This document shows positions 53,689 to 62,867 of a stretch of DNA of 64,000 nt, one piece after another. The notes beneath the pieces are model-generated. The model saw only the letters and a program-made list of their open reading frames with translations. It was not told where the DNA came from and did no database searches. Both the position numbers and the translations under genes were made by a program. Source of the stretch: Roseibium sp. HPY-6 (GTDB taxonomy: Bacteria > Pseudomonadota > Alphaproteobacteria > Rhizobiales > Stappiaceae); NCBI RefSeq assembly GCF_040530035.1, contig NZ_JBEWCD010000003.1, positions 248,001-312,000 on the forward strand, given 5' to 3'. Within the stretch, counting starts at the first letter, position 1. Every line of letters starts with the position of its first letter.

Positions 53689-54786
53689 ATGAAGTGGTTT
53701 CAAGCTGCCGGTGTTCTTTTGCCAGTTTGCCTTGCCTGGTCTCCCCTGTACGCCCAACAGAGCCAAGCTCCAGCCGTTCTGATCGAGCGCGCGACAAGCA
53801 CCAAACCCGGCATGGCCGATGTTTATGTCGGCCGCGTCGAGGCGATCAGCAAAGTTGAAATTCTTGCGCGCGTCGAAGGGGTCCTCGAAAAGCGAAACTT
53901 CACGGAAGGCGGTCTCGTGAAGCGCGGCGATACATTGTTTCAGATCGAGCAAGGTCTTTATCAGGCCAGCGTCGACAAGATGAAATCAACACTTGAAGGC
54001 GCAAAGGCAACGGCACGCAATGCGGAACTGGACCTTCAGAGGCAGAAGGACCTTCTTGCAAAAGGAGATGTTTCGCAGGCCACCTATGATGCCGCGGAAG
54101 CAACTTACCAGCTTGATGTCGCGGCAATCGGCGAAGCGCAGGCAGACCTGGAATCGGCCCAAATCAATCTTGGCTACACAACGATAACCAGCCCGATCGA
54201 CGGACGAATCTCAAGATCGCTTATCGATGCAGGCAACCTTGTCAGTTCTGACAGCGGTGTGCTGGCAACGATTACGAGCACCGATCCGATCTATGTGGTG
54301 TTTTTTGTCAGCGAACGTGACCTTGTTCTGAAACGCCAGGAAGGCCTCATCGACGAAAATTCATCCACTTTGACAGTCAAACTCGAACTCTCGGACGGAG
54401 CAGCCTACCAGGCCGACGGAAAGATCGACTATGTCAGCAACCAGGTCGAAACCGCGACAGACACGGTTGAAGTCCGCGCACAATTCGAAAACAAGGACGA
54501 CCTTCTGATACCTGGTCAGGTGGTCACGGTTACGTTTCAGGACCCCGGTGCCGCAGACGTCGTGGTCGTGCCGCAAACGGCCATTCAGCTCGATGCGAAA
54601 GGTCATTTCGTTTTTGTTCTCGGCAAGGACGACACTGTTGAACGCAGAGACGTGAAGCTCGGCGATCAGGTTGGGCGGGACTGGGTGGTTCAATCCGGCC
54701 TGAAGGCCGGCGACCCCGTTGTAATCCAGGGCCTCCAAAAAATTCATGAGGGCGCAAAAGTCACTCCGACCGAAACACAATCGTGA
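53689..54786 (+). CDS. RND efflux periplasmic adaptor subunit
   Basis: A 365-residue membrane fusion protein. A signal peptide (LLPVCLAWSPLYA-QQ) with no lipobox Cys is followed by the barrel-lipoyl half VEILARVEGVLEKRNFTEGGLVKRGDTLFQIE. A helical hairpin (residues about 90-150) and the second lipoyl half NLGYTTITSPIDGRISRSLIDAGNLV come next, and then a barrel ending PVVIQGLQKIHEGAKV. It links the inner-membrane pump to an outer-membrane channel. It is 15 bases upstream of the pump gene. Confidence 0.95.
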   Translation: MKWFQAAGVLLPVCLAWSPLYAQQSQAPAVLIERATSTKPGMADVYVGRVEAISKVEILARVEGVLEKRNFTEGGLVKRGDTLFQIEQGLYQASVDKMKSTLEGAKATARNAELDLQRQKDLLAKGDVSQATYDAAEATYQLDVAAIGEAQADLESAQINLGYTTITSPIDGRISRSLIDAGNLVSSDSGVLATITSTDPIYVVFFVSERDLVLKRQEGLIDENSSTLTVKLELSDGAAYQADGKIDYVSNQVETATDTVEVRAQFENKDDLLIPGQVVTVTFQDPGAADVVVVPQTAIQLDAKGHFVFVLGKDDTVERRDVKLGDQVGRDWVVQSGLKAGDPVVIQGLQKIHEGAKVTPTETQS

Positions 54787-54801
54787 GCCGGGTCTCAATC
54801 G

Positions 54802-57800
54802 ATGATTTCCAAATTCTTCATTGACCGGCCCAATTTCGCGCTGGTCCTCGCAGTGCTGACCGTGCTGGTCGGCACGTTGGCCATCTGGTTTGTTCCAATC
54901 GCCCAGTTTCCGCAGATTGCGCCGCCGCACGTGCAGGTCACCGCGTCGTTTCCGGGAGCAAATGCCGCGCTGATCCAGAATGCGGTCGCAGCGCCGATTG
55001 AAGAACAGGTCAATGGCGTCGAAGGCATGATTTACATGTCTTCATCATCTTCAAGCGAGGGCAGCTATGAGTTGACGGTGACATTCGCGGTCGGGACCGA
55101 CCCGGATATTGCCGCGGTTGATGTTCAAAACCGGGTCGCACTGGCGACGCCCTTGCTGCCGGAGGCCGTCACACAGCAAGGCATTTCGATTTCAAAACAA
55201 GACAGCGACATGTTGCAGGTTATCAACCTGCTGTCTCCCGACAACAGCCGCGATCAGCTTTATCTCAGCAACTATGCAGCTGACTTTCTGCAAGACCCTC
55301 TCAGCCGGATTAACGGTGTCGGCTCCGTCAGCCAGTTCGGACCTTTGAACTACAGCATGCGCGTGTGGCTCAATCCGGAGAAAATGGCCGCTTTGAATCT
55401 CTCGGCAACCGATGTGTCAGACGCGATTGAAGCACAAAATGTCGAGGCAGCAGCGGGCCAGATCGGTGCGCCTCCGTTCGGCGACCAGTCGACAGCCTTT
55501 CAGTTCACGCTTGAAGCCGACGGATTGCTTGAAACTTCTGAGCAATTCGAGGACATCATTGTCCAGTCGCAGGACGATGGCTCGTTTATCCGGCTGAAGG
55601 ACATCGCCCGCGTTGAACTGGGTGCGGAGAGCTATTCGGCAACGGCATTCTTCAATGGCCAGCCTTCAGCCGTGATCGGCATTTTCCAGGAAAGCGGCGC
55701 AAATGCCCTCGACGTCGCCGATGCCGTGCGTGCGCAACTCGACGAATTGTCGAAACAGTTTCCGGCAGGCGTGGAATATGTGCTCGCCTACGATGTCACG
55801 ACCGCCGTCCGCAAATCCATTGAGGAAATCGGATTTACGCTCGCGATCACAACGGCGCTGGTGATCGCGGTGACATTCCTCTTTTTGCTGAGCATACGCG
55901 CAACGCTGATCCCGGCGATCGCCATACCTGTCTCCCTGCTTGGCACAATGGCGCTCATATATGTCGCCGGTTTCAGCGCGAACATGATCACGCTGTTTGC
56001 AATCATCCTGGCGATCACGCTTGTCGTGGATGATGCCATTGTCATCATTGAAAACACCGAACGGATCATGGATGAGGAAGGCCTCGAACCGCGCGAGGCA
56101 ACGCTGAAGGCCATGTCGCAGGTTACAAGGCCAATCGTGGCGACCACTTTCGTGCTGGCAGCCGTGTTCGTACCGGTATGTTTCTTCCCGGGGATCACCG
56201 GCAAGATTTATCTGCAATTTGCCCTGACGATCACATTCGCATTCGCGCTGTCTGCAGTGAATGCCCTCACGCTCGGACCTGTCCTCTGCTCGACTTTCCT
56301 GTCCCGTAAAACAGGTCATCCGAAAGGTATTTTTCGGCTCATCCCCGCATTCATCGACAAAATACGCGATGCCTATGTCGCCCTTGTGAGGGTGATGCTG
56401 CGGTTCATGGCGGTCTCGCTGATCGTTTGCGCCGCAGTCTTTGCCGCCACGATCTATCTTTTCCAGACGACGCCAACAGGCTTCATTCCAACGGAAGACA
56501 ACGGGGTGCTGTTCGCGAGTATCGAATTGCCCGATGGCGCATCACTCCAGCGCACGGAGGCTGTCGTTCAGGAACTCAGCGCGCGGGCGCAGCAGCACAA
56601 GGGTATTTCGTCGGTCACTTCCGTCGCCGGTTTCAGCATCATCGCGGGCAACAAATCGAATGTTGGACTTCTCGTGCTGCTTCTTGACCCTTGGGATCAG
56701 CGAAAGACAGCTGACACGCAATGGCAGGCGATCATGTCCTCGCTGGACGAGACCCTCGCGACATTTCCCGAGGCAACGTCGTTCATTTTCCCGCTACCGT
56801 CTATTCAGGGTGTCGGCTCAAGTGGAGGACTTTCGGCCCAGTTGCTGGACTTCAAATCCGAGAGCATCGAAAACTTCAATGCCGTCAAACTGGCCTTTCT
56901 GACAGCGCTCATGAAGGAACCGGAATTCCAGTCCGCATTCAGCAGCTTCTCCGCAAACGCACCTCAATATCACCTGACAATAGACCGGGACCGGGCCGAG
57001 GCGCTGCAGGTTGACGTGAGCGATATTTTCACCTCCCTCCAGGCTAGCTTTGGCTCGCTTTACGTCAACAATTTCGTCAAGGACGGAAGGGTCTACTGGG
57101 TGGTCATGTCGGCAGACTCGCAGTTCCGGCAGACGACGAGCCAGCTGAAAGGTATTTATGTCAAGAACGCAAATGGAGAGGCCTTGCCGCTCAGAACCTT
57201 TCTGACGGCCAATCCGACACTCGGTGCTCAGACCATTTACAGATACAACCTGTTCACATCTGCAGCGATCAGCGCACAGCTTGAAGCGGGTGTGAGTTCC
57301 GGAACCGCGATCAAGAAGTTTGCTGATGTTGCGGCGGCGTCGCTGCCCGAAGGTTACGGATACGACTGGACTGACGAGACACTGCAGGAAGTCGAGGCCG
57401 GCGGTCTGGTCACCTACATTTTGATCCTGGCGGTCGCGTTTGCCTACCTGTTCATGGTTGCGCAATATGAGAGCTGGGTACTGCCACTGTCTGTCATGGC
57501 ATCCACAGTATTCGCACTTTTCGGCGCCCTGCTTCCGCTGAAACTCCTGCCTGAACTGAACAATGATATCTACGCTCAGATCGGCATGGTGCTTCTCATC
57601 GGTCTGGCGGCAAAAAAAGCGATTATGGTTGTCGAATTTGCCAAGAGCTTTCGGGAACAGGGCCACAGCGCCCGCGAGTCGGCGATCATGGCTGCGAAAC
57701 TGCGATTTCGGCCGGTCACAATGACCGGCCTCTGTTTTATCCTTGGCGTGCTGCCGCTCGTTTTGGCAAGCGGTGCAGGCGCGGCCGGAAGGATTTCGAT

Positions 57801-57954
57801 CGGCGTGCCGGTGTTTGTAGGCATGATCGTGGACAGCACACTCGGCCTTCTGATGATCCCCGTGCTGTACACCGCGTTTCAGTCGGTCAGCGACCGGATC
57901 GCTCGCATCCGGAACAAGGACACAGCGCGTAAAGCATCTGCCGAAGCCACGTGA
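54802..57954 (+). CDS. RND efflux pump permease (HAE1 family)
   Basis: A 1050-residue inner-membrane proton antiporter of the AcrB type with twelve helices and two large periplasmic loops. The start FFIDRPNFALVLAVLTVLVG, the TM4 proton-relay Asp pair in ITLVVDDAIVIIENTER, and the TM10 Lys in GLAAKKAIMVVEFAKSF are all present. Signatures GFIPTEDNGVLFASIELPDGAS and GVGSVSQFGPLNYSMRVWLNP fit HAE1. It exports drugs or amphiphiles. No outer-membrane factor or regulator gene accompanies it. Confidence 0.96.
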   Translation: MISKFFIDRPNFALVLAVLTVLVGTLAIWFVPIAQFPQIAPPHVQVTASFPGANAALIQNAVAAPIEEQVNGVEGMIYMSSSSSSEGSYELTVTFAVGTDPDIAAVDVQNRVALATPLLPEAVTQQGISISKQDSDMLQVINLLSPDNSRDQLYLSNYAADFLQDPLSRINGVGSVSQFGPLNYSMRVWLNPEKMAALNLSATDVSDAIEAQNVEAAAGQIGAPPFGDQSTAFQFTLEADGLLETSEQFEDIIVQSQDDGSFIRLKDIARVELGAESYSATAFFNGQPSAVIGIFQESGANALDVADAVRAQLDELSKQFPAGVEYVLAYDVTTAVRKSIEEIGFTLAITTALVIAVTFLFLLSIRATLIPAIAIPVSLLGTMALIYVAGFSANMITLFAIILAITLVVDDAIVIIENTERIMDEEGLEPREATLKAMSQVTRPIVATTFVLAAVFVPVCFFPGITGKIYLQFALTITFAFALSAVNALTLGPVLCSTFLSRKTGHPKGIFRLIPAFIDKIRDAYVALVRVMLRFMAVSLIVCAAVFAATIYLFQTTPTGFIPTEDNGVLFASIELPDGASLQRTEAVVQELSARAQQHKGISSVTSVAGFSIIAGNKSNVGLLVLLLDPWDQRKTADTQWQAIMSSLDETLATFPEATSFIFPLPSIQGVGSSGGLSAQLLDFKSESIENFNAVKLAFLTALMKEPEFQSAFSSFSANAPQYHLTIDRDRAEALQVDVSDIFTSLQASFGSLYVNNFVKDGRVYWVVMSADSQFRQTTSQLKGIYVKNANGEALPLRTFLTANPTLGAQTIYRYNLFTSAAISAQLEAGVSSGTAIKKFADVAAASLPEGYGYDWTDETLQEVEAGGLVTYILILAVAFAYLFMVAQYESWVLPLSVMASTVFALFGALLPLKLLPELNNDIYAQIGMVLLIGLAAKKAIMVVEFAKSFREQGHSARESAIMAAKLRFRPVTMTGLCFILGVLPLVLASGAGAAGRISIGVPVFVGMIVDSTLGLLMIPVLYTAFQSVSDRIARIRNKDTARKASAEAT

Positions 57955-58001
57955 CGTCATAGCCCCGACTTTGAAGCCGACGCACGTCCTTGAGCCGATC
58001 C

Positions 58002-59639
58002 TCAGCCCGTCAGCGCCGACTCCTGGGTGAGTTGCTCCAGAAGGCGTGCAACGGCTTCCGCTCCGGGATCATTGTGACCCGAGAGGTTCGCTTCGGATAC
58101 GTAACTCGCCCGGCCGGCACGCGCACGGGTGATCCTGGAAGTCGCATCGGCACCCTGACGCGCTGCGCTTGCAGCCGCTCCGATACCGCCATCGAGTGCA
58201 TTCAGCGCAGGCATCAGTGCGTCGATCATGGTCCGGTCCCCAGGCTGGGCGCCGCCAACCTGCATCACCCGATCAAGACCTGCCTTGAGCGCCCCGATCG
58301 AGTCCCGCCCGCTGGAAGAAGCATCTCCGGCTGCCGCAAAGAAAATGGCAAGAAGCACACCGGAGGATCCTCCCATGGTCTGACTGAGTTCCAGACCGAT
58401 CGCCCGGTAGAGCTGTGTCAGATCCGCAAGCGGCATGCGGTCAAGCGCCTTGATAAGGGCACGTGCGGCCGTCGCCAGTGTGCTTCCGGTGTCGCCGTCG
58501 CCCGATTTCGCATCCAGCGCATTGAGGTCGTCTTCCGCGGCCATCAGGATGTTGCAGCACCGCTCGATGAATGCCCGCGTCGCATCGTTCTTCGATGGCA
58601 AGGGCTGAATCGGCGACAGGCCATCCGGAAGCGGCAATATCGACACCGGTCCGAGCGCAAGGCACCCCGGCCAGACCCAGGGCGCGACGGGAGCCTGCAA
58701 CAGGGCCTCTTCCGTCTTGCTGACAGGAAGCAGCGACACAGAGAACCCGTGCATGTCGAGCGAGGTCATCATGGCGGCCGGCCCCACCAGCCAGCGAATC
58801 TGCCCACCGATCCGCGAATGCGTAAGCTCTTCTGCCAGAACCGACATCTCAAGTGGCGTGGTGCCGCCGAGATTGTTCAGGAGGGCGACATGCGGACCGG
58901 GCGTCAATGCCGGTTCAAGCCTGTCGACCACCATCGCCATCGCCGATTTCGCATTGGAAAAGGTGACCTGCTCGATACCCGCTTCCCCGTGGATGCCGAG
59001 TCCAAGCTCCGCCATGCCGGGCCTGATCCTGTCTTCCTTGGGAGACCCGGGGATCGTGCATGTGTCCAAGGACATGCCAATGGAGACCGCACCTGCGATG
59101 ACGCGGCCTGCCGCCTCGGTGACCGTTTCAAGGTCCGCGCCCTGATCGGCGAGCGCACCGGCAATCTTGTGCACAAAAAGCGTACCTGCAACGCCGCGTG
59201 CCTGAGGCAAATCGGGCAGCGCGACATCGTCGTCGACAATGACCATGTTCACCTTGAGGCCAAAGGCGCGGGCACGTTCCACCGCCAGTCCGAAATTCAG
59301 CCGGTCACCTGTATAGTTTTTCACGATGACCAGGCAACCGGCCTTGCCCGTGACCGCAAGGATGCCAGCCAGAACCGCGTCAACCGAGGGAGATGCAAAA
59401 ACCTCCCCGCAGACGGCGGCTGTCAGCATTCCCTGCCCGACAAAACCGGCGTGGCTCGGCTCGTGGCCTGACCCGCCACCGGAAACCAGTGCCACTTTCG
59501 ACTTGTCCCAGTCGGTCCGCACAACGACCTTGATGTGCGGATATCCGTCCAGACGGGCGAGACGCCCGCCCGCCGTTCGCAATTCCCCGTCGATGGCTTC
59601 CGTGACCAGCGTTTCCTTTGAGTTGATGAACTGCTTCAT
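58002..59639 (-). CDS. Dihydroxyacetone kinase, fused DhaK-DhaL subunits
   Basis: A 545-residue ATP-dependent kinase. The N-terminal K domain (about 1-325) binds the ketone substrate covalently through His217 in LGLGIHGEAG and has LVSGGGSGHEPSHAGFVG. The C-terminal L domain (about 355-540) has DAKSGDGDTGSTLATAA, the Mg-ADP Asp set, and MGGSSGVLLAIFF. The fusion matches ATP-using Dha kinases and related erythrulose or triose kinases rather than the PTS form. It ends the ABC operon, 11 bases after the second ATPase gene, so it very probably phosphorylates the imported compound or its oxidised form. Confidence 0.94.
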   Translation of the reverse strand: MKQFINSKETLVTEAIDGELRTAGGRLARLDGYPHIKVVVRTDWDKSKVALVSGGGSGHEPSHAGFVGQGMLTAAVCGEVFASPSVDAVLAGILAVTGKAGCLVIVKNYTGDRLNFGLAVERARAFGLKVNMVIVDDDVALPDLPQARGVAGTLFVHKIAGALADQGADLETVTEAAGRVIAGAVSIGMSLDTCTIPGSPKEDRIRPGMAELGLGIHGEAGIEQVTFSNAKSAMAMVVDRLEPALTPGPHVALLNNLGGTTPLEMSVLAEELTHSRIGGQIRWLVGPAAMMTSLDMHGFSVSLLPVSKTEEALLQAPVAPWVWPGCLALGPVSILPLPDGLSPIQPLPSKNDATRAFIERCCNILMAAEDDLNALDAKSGDGDTGSTLATAARALIKALDRMPLADLTQLYRAIGLELSQTMGGSSGVLLAIFFAAAGDASSSGRDSIGALKAGLDRVMQVGGAQPGDRTMIDALMPALNALDGGIGAAASAARQGADATSRITRARAGRASYVSEANLSGHNDPGAEAVARLLEQLTQESALTG

Positions 59640-59650
59640 GTTCCCTCTCC

Positions 59651-60646
59651 TCAGGTGATACGAATGCCGCTTGCATCAAAGAACAGCGGATTGCGGGGTT
59701 GAATGGCGATGGTGTCGCCAGGTTCCAGACCGGAATGCGGGTCCGATAGCGTGATCACGTTGTGGCCTTCCAGTATCAGATGGAGGCGGATCTGATCTCC
59801 AAGATGTTCGATCCGTTTGACGGTCGATCCTTTGCCCTCGCCCTGCTGGATATGTTCCGGCCGCAGGCCGATCTTGGCAGCGCCCGCCGGTGCACCGGCA
59901 AACATATCCGCAGGCAGGACATTGATCCGGGGCTGGCCGAGCCGGCCCGCCACATAGAGGTTGACCGGGTTTTCATAGATCTCGCGTGGCGTACCAAATT
60001 GCACCAGCTTCCCATTATCCAGAACGCCGACATGGGTCGACATGGTCATGGCCTCGATCTGGTCGTGGGTCACATAGAGCAGCGTCGCGCCAAGGTTTTC
60101 CTGAATGCGCTTGAGTTCGACACGCAGGTCGGAACGCAGCTTGGCGTCAAGCGAGCTCAGGGGCTCGTCCATCAGGTAGATGGTTGGGTCACGCACAAGC
60201 GCGCGGCCGATCGAAACGCGCTGCATTTCACCACCCGACAACTCGGTCGCCTTGTTGTTCAGCTTGTGCGAGATGCGCAGGACCTTGGCGACTTCCGATA
60301 CCTTGCGTTCGATCTCGTCCGCGGGCGTCTTTAACAACGGCGAGCGCAGGGGAAATGCCAGGTTTTCCCGCACGCTCATATGCGGATAGAGCGAATATTG
60401 CTGGAACACCATAGCCACATTTCTCTGCGCCGGCGTTTCATCGGCAACAGAGCGTCCGCCGATGAAGACGTCGCCTCCGTCGGGCTGCTCAAGGCCGGAA
60501 ATGAGACGCAGGATCGTCGTCTTGCCGGCACCCGTCGGTCCGAGGAGCGTCACGAAAGCCCCGTTGGGAATGGTCATGCTCACATCATCGACGGCGACCG
60601 TGTCGCCAAACGCCTTCGACAGGTTGGACAAACGCACTTCAGACAT
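59651..60646 (-). CDS. ABC transporter ATP-binding protein (UgpC/MalK class), second copy
   Basis: A 331-residue ATPase. It has Walker A GPTGAGKTT, signature LSGGEMQRVSIGRAL, Walker B IYLMDEPLSSLD, the His switch VTHDQ, and a C-terminal OB-type regulatory domain ending in IGLRPEHIQQ. Overlaps the preceding ATPase gene by eight bases. Two different MalK-type ATPases in one operon recall the glycerol importer GlpSTPQV of rhizobia, where they form a heterodimer. Confidence 0.95.
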   Translation of the reverse strand: MSEVRLSNLSKAFGDTVAVDDVSMTIPNGAFVTLLGPTGAGKTTILRLISGLEQPDGGDVFIGGRSVADETPAQRNVAMVFQQYSLYPHMSVRENLAFPLRSPLLKTPADEIERKVSEVAKVLRISHKLNNKATELSGGEMQRVSIGRALVRDPTIYLMDEPLSSLDAKLRSDLRVELKRIQENLGATLLYVTHDQIEAMTMSTHVGVLDNGKLVQFGTPREIYENPVNLYVAGRLGQPRINVLPADMFAGAPAGAAKIGLRPEHIQQGEGKGSTVKRIEHLGDQIRLHLILEGHNVITLSDPHSGLEPGDTIAIQPRNPLFFDASGIRIT

Positions 60647-61736
60647 GGGAGAGCACTCCCTCGTTCAGGTCCGACCGCAGAGCGCGCCCGGACTGATTGT
60701 CGAACAGCGTCGCAGTCGCCCCATTGAAATCGAGGCCGACGGTTTCACCTGGTGTCGCCGGTTGGTCCGACGCGATCCTGGCCTTAAGGTCGCCCCCGGC
60801 TGTCTTAACGGTGACGATCTGCGTTGTTCCAAGATACTCGGCGGCGACCACTTCCCCCCGGTTGCCCCCATCGTCCCGAAGCCGGATGTGCTCCGGCCGG
60901 ATGCCGTAGACCAGGTCACCCTGGAATGGCTCCCGGACAGTCGGAACAGCAAGATCGATGTGATGCATGCGAACGCTGGAGGCGCCCGAGTGGACCTCGC
61001 CGTGGAATCTCAGGAAGTTCATGGAAGGCGACCCGATAAAATCAGCGACAAACATCGTTGCCGGTTTGTCGTAAATGTCCTGCGGCGTTCCGAACTGTTC
61101 GATCACTCCGTGATTCATGACGACGATCTTGTCCCCCATCTGCATGGCTTCGAGCTGGTCATGCGTGACGTAGACGGTAGTGGCACCCATGCGGTCGTGC
61201 AGTGCGCGCAGTTCCTCTGCCATATGTTCGCGGAATTCGGCGTCCAGCGCTCCAAGCGGCTCGTCCATCATGAAGGCCTTCGGCTCTCGTACTATGGCGC
61301 GGCCAAGTGCAACGCGCTGCCGGTCCCCACCCGAAAGACCGCTGACGGGGCGGTCGAGAATATCTTCGATACCGAGAATGCGCGAGACTTCTGCAACTTT
61401 GTCCCGAACATGCTTCTTAGGCATTCCCTGACTGACCAGCGGATAGCTGATGTTCCGCCGCACATTCATGTGCGGATAGAGCGCAAACATCTGGAAAACG
61501 AACGCAATATCGCGCTGCCGGGCAGGTTTCTGTCCGACCTCCTCCTTGTCGATATAGATCTCGCCGGATGTCGGAAGTTCAAGACCGGCAATCATGCGCA
61601 GCGTTGTGGTCTTGCCGCATCCCGACGGCCCGAGCAGCATGAAAAATTCACCGTCCTCGATCTTGAAGGAGGACGACTGCACGGCAGTGAAGTCGCCGAA
61701 TTCCTTCCTGAGGTTCTTGATGACAATCTCGGCCAT
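60639..61736 (-). CDS. ABC transporter ATP-binding protein (UgpC/MalK class), first copy
   Basis: A 365-residue ATPase with Walker A GPSGCGKTT, signature LSGGDRQRVALGRAI, Walker B FMMDEPLGALD and VTHDQLEAMQM, plus a C-terminal TOBE domain with YGIRPEHIRL. It differs enough from the next ATPase to be a heteromeric partner rather than a recent duplicate. It follows the small membrane protein gene by four bases and overlaps the second ATPase gene. Confidence 0.95.
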   Translation of the reverse strand: MAEIVIKNLRKEFGDFTAVQSSSFKIEDGEFFMLLGPSGCGKTTTLRMIAGLELPTSGEIYIDKEEVGQKPARQRDIAFVFQMFALYPHMNVRRNISYPLVSQGMPKKHVRDKVAEVSRILGIEDILDRPVSGLSGGDRQRVALGRAIVREPKAFMMDEPLGALDAEFREHMAEELRALHDRMGATTVYVTHDQLEAMQMGDKIVVMNHGVIEQFGTPQDIYDKPATMFVADFIGSPSMNFLRFHGEVHSGASSVRMHHIDLAVPTVREPFQGDLVYGIRPEHIRLRDDGGNRGEVVAAEYLGTTQIVTVKTAGGDLKARIASDQPATPGETVGLDFNGATATLFDNQSGRALRSDLNEGVLSHV

Positions 61737-61740
61737 TGCT

Positions 61741-61929
61741 CTAGTCCGGAAAATGGCTGACGACGATGAACATCACCGTGCCAGTCAGCGTGACAATGAA
61801 GGAATAGGTGTATGCCCATAGCACCAGCGGCTGCATCAGCATGACGACGCCAACGGCAATCAGAACGGAGGCCAGCAACTCCCAGGGGCCGCGCCGGAAC
61901 CGTGTCAGTCCTTGAAAAAAGTCGCTCAT
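61741..61929 (-). CDS. Small two-helix membrane protein of the ABC operon
   Basis: A 62-residue protein: a short basic N-terminus (MSDFFQGLTRFRRGPWELL) then two hydrophobic helices (about 18-38 and 41-58) joined by WAYTYS. Its ATG overlaps the permease stop by four bases and its stop is four bases from the first ATPase, so it is a true operon member. Rhizobial glycerol importers also encode a small membrane protein (GlpU), but this one lies at a different place in the order and I cannot say it is homologous. Possible accessory subunit. Confidence 0.8.
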   Translation of the reverse strand: MSDFFQGLTRFRRGPWELLASVLIAVGVVMLMQPLVLWAYTYSFIVTLTGTVMFIVVSHFPD

Positions 61930-62867
61930 TTGCGCACAGCTCCGAAGGTGATGCCGCGCAGCAAGTGCTTGCGAAGCAGGATTGTGAACACCATGACCGG
62001 CACGAGGAACAGCGTCGCGCCTGCGGCCACCGCCGGCCAGTCCTGGCCGCCGACCCCGATGATCGTCGGAATGAAGGGCGGTGCGGTTTGCGCCGTTCCC
62101 GAGGTCAAGAGGACTGCGAATGCATATTCGTTCCACGAGAAGATCAGGCAGAAGATGGCAGTCGACGCGATGCCGGTCGCTGCCTGTGGCAGGACCACCT
62201 TGTAGAAAGCCTGAAACCGCGTGTAGCCATCGATCAGCGCGGCTTCTTCATATTCGCGCGGTATTTCGTCCATGAACCCCTTGAGCAACCACACCGCCAG
62301 CGAAATGTTCACAGCCGTATAAAGCAGGATCATGCCCAGATGCGTATCGGAGAGCCCGAGCGTGCGGAACATCAGGAAGATTGGAATGGCAACCGCTATT
62401 GGCGGCATCATTCTTGTCGACAGGATGAAGAACAGGAGATCGTCCTTCAAAGGCACTTTGAACCGCGAGAACGCATAGGCCGCGAGTGTGCCCAGAAAAA
62501 CCGACAGAAAGGTCGACCCGAAACCGATAATGACGGAGTTCAGGAACCGCTCGCCGTAGCGCGACGGACCGGCAATCACCATGTCGCGGTTGCGCACGAT
62601 TTCCTCGTACCAGCTCGAGGGTGGCGGCAAGGCCTGCAGGGCTTCCGGGGACACACGCGTGCGTGTCGTGAAGAGGTTCACGTAGCCTTCAAGCGAAGGC
62701 TCGAAAAAGACCTTGGGCGGATAGGCGATCGCATCGACCGGAGACTTGAAACCGGTCGTCAGGATCCAGACAAGCGGAAGCAGCGTGATTACCGCATAAA
62801 AAACAACCAGTGTGCCTGCGAGCCACTTTTGCAGCGGCGAAGGTTCGGTAATGGAATAGCTGCTCAT
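61926..62867 (-). CDS. Carbohydrate ABC transporter permease (MalG/UgpE class)
   Basis: A 313-residue permease with six helices. The EAA loop is YEEAALIDGYTRFQAFYKVVLP, and IFSWNEYAFAVLLTSG is the family C-terminal half. A long periplasmic loop (about residues 45-105) follows the first helix. The start MSSYSITEPSP overlaps the stop of the other permease gene by four bases, proving coupling and excluding the longer open frame. Confidence 0.95.
   Translation of the reverse strand: MSSYSITEPSPLQKWLAGTLVVFYAVITLLPLVWILTTGFKSPVDAIAYPPKVFFEPSLEGYVNLFTTRTRVSPEALQALPPPSSWYEEIVRNRDMVIAGPSRYGERFLNSVIIGFGSTFLSVFLGTLAAYAFSRFKVPLKDDLLFFILSTRMMPPIAVAIPIFLMFRTLGLSDTHLGMILLYTAVNISLAVWLLKGFMDEIPREYEEAALIDGYTRFQAFYKVVLPQAATGIASTAIFCLIFSWNEYAFAVLLTSGTAQTAPPFIPTIIGVGGQDWPAVAAGATLFLVPVMVFTILLRKHLLRGITFGAVRK

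Noticed and set aside
56818..57960. 380-codon open frame on the minus strand opposite the RND pump
   Set aside because: Antisense to conserved HAE1 sequence, no ribosome site, composition typical of a shadow frame.
57990..59471. 493-codon open frame on the plus strand opposite the DhaK-DhaL gene
   Set aside because: Arg/His/Cys-rich nonsense composition; the minus-strand kinase has all its catalytic motifs.
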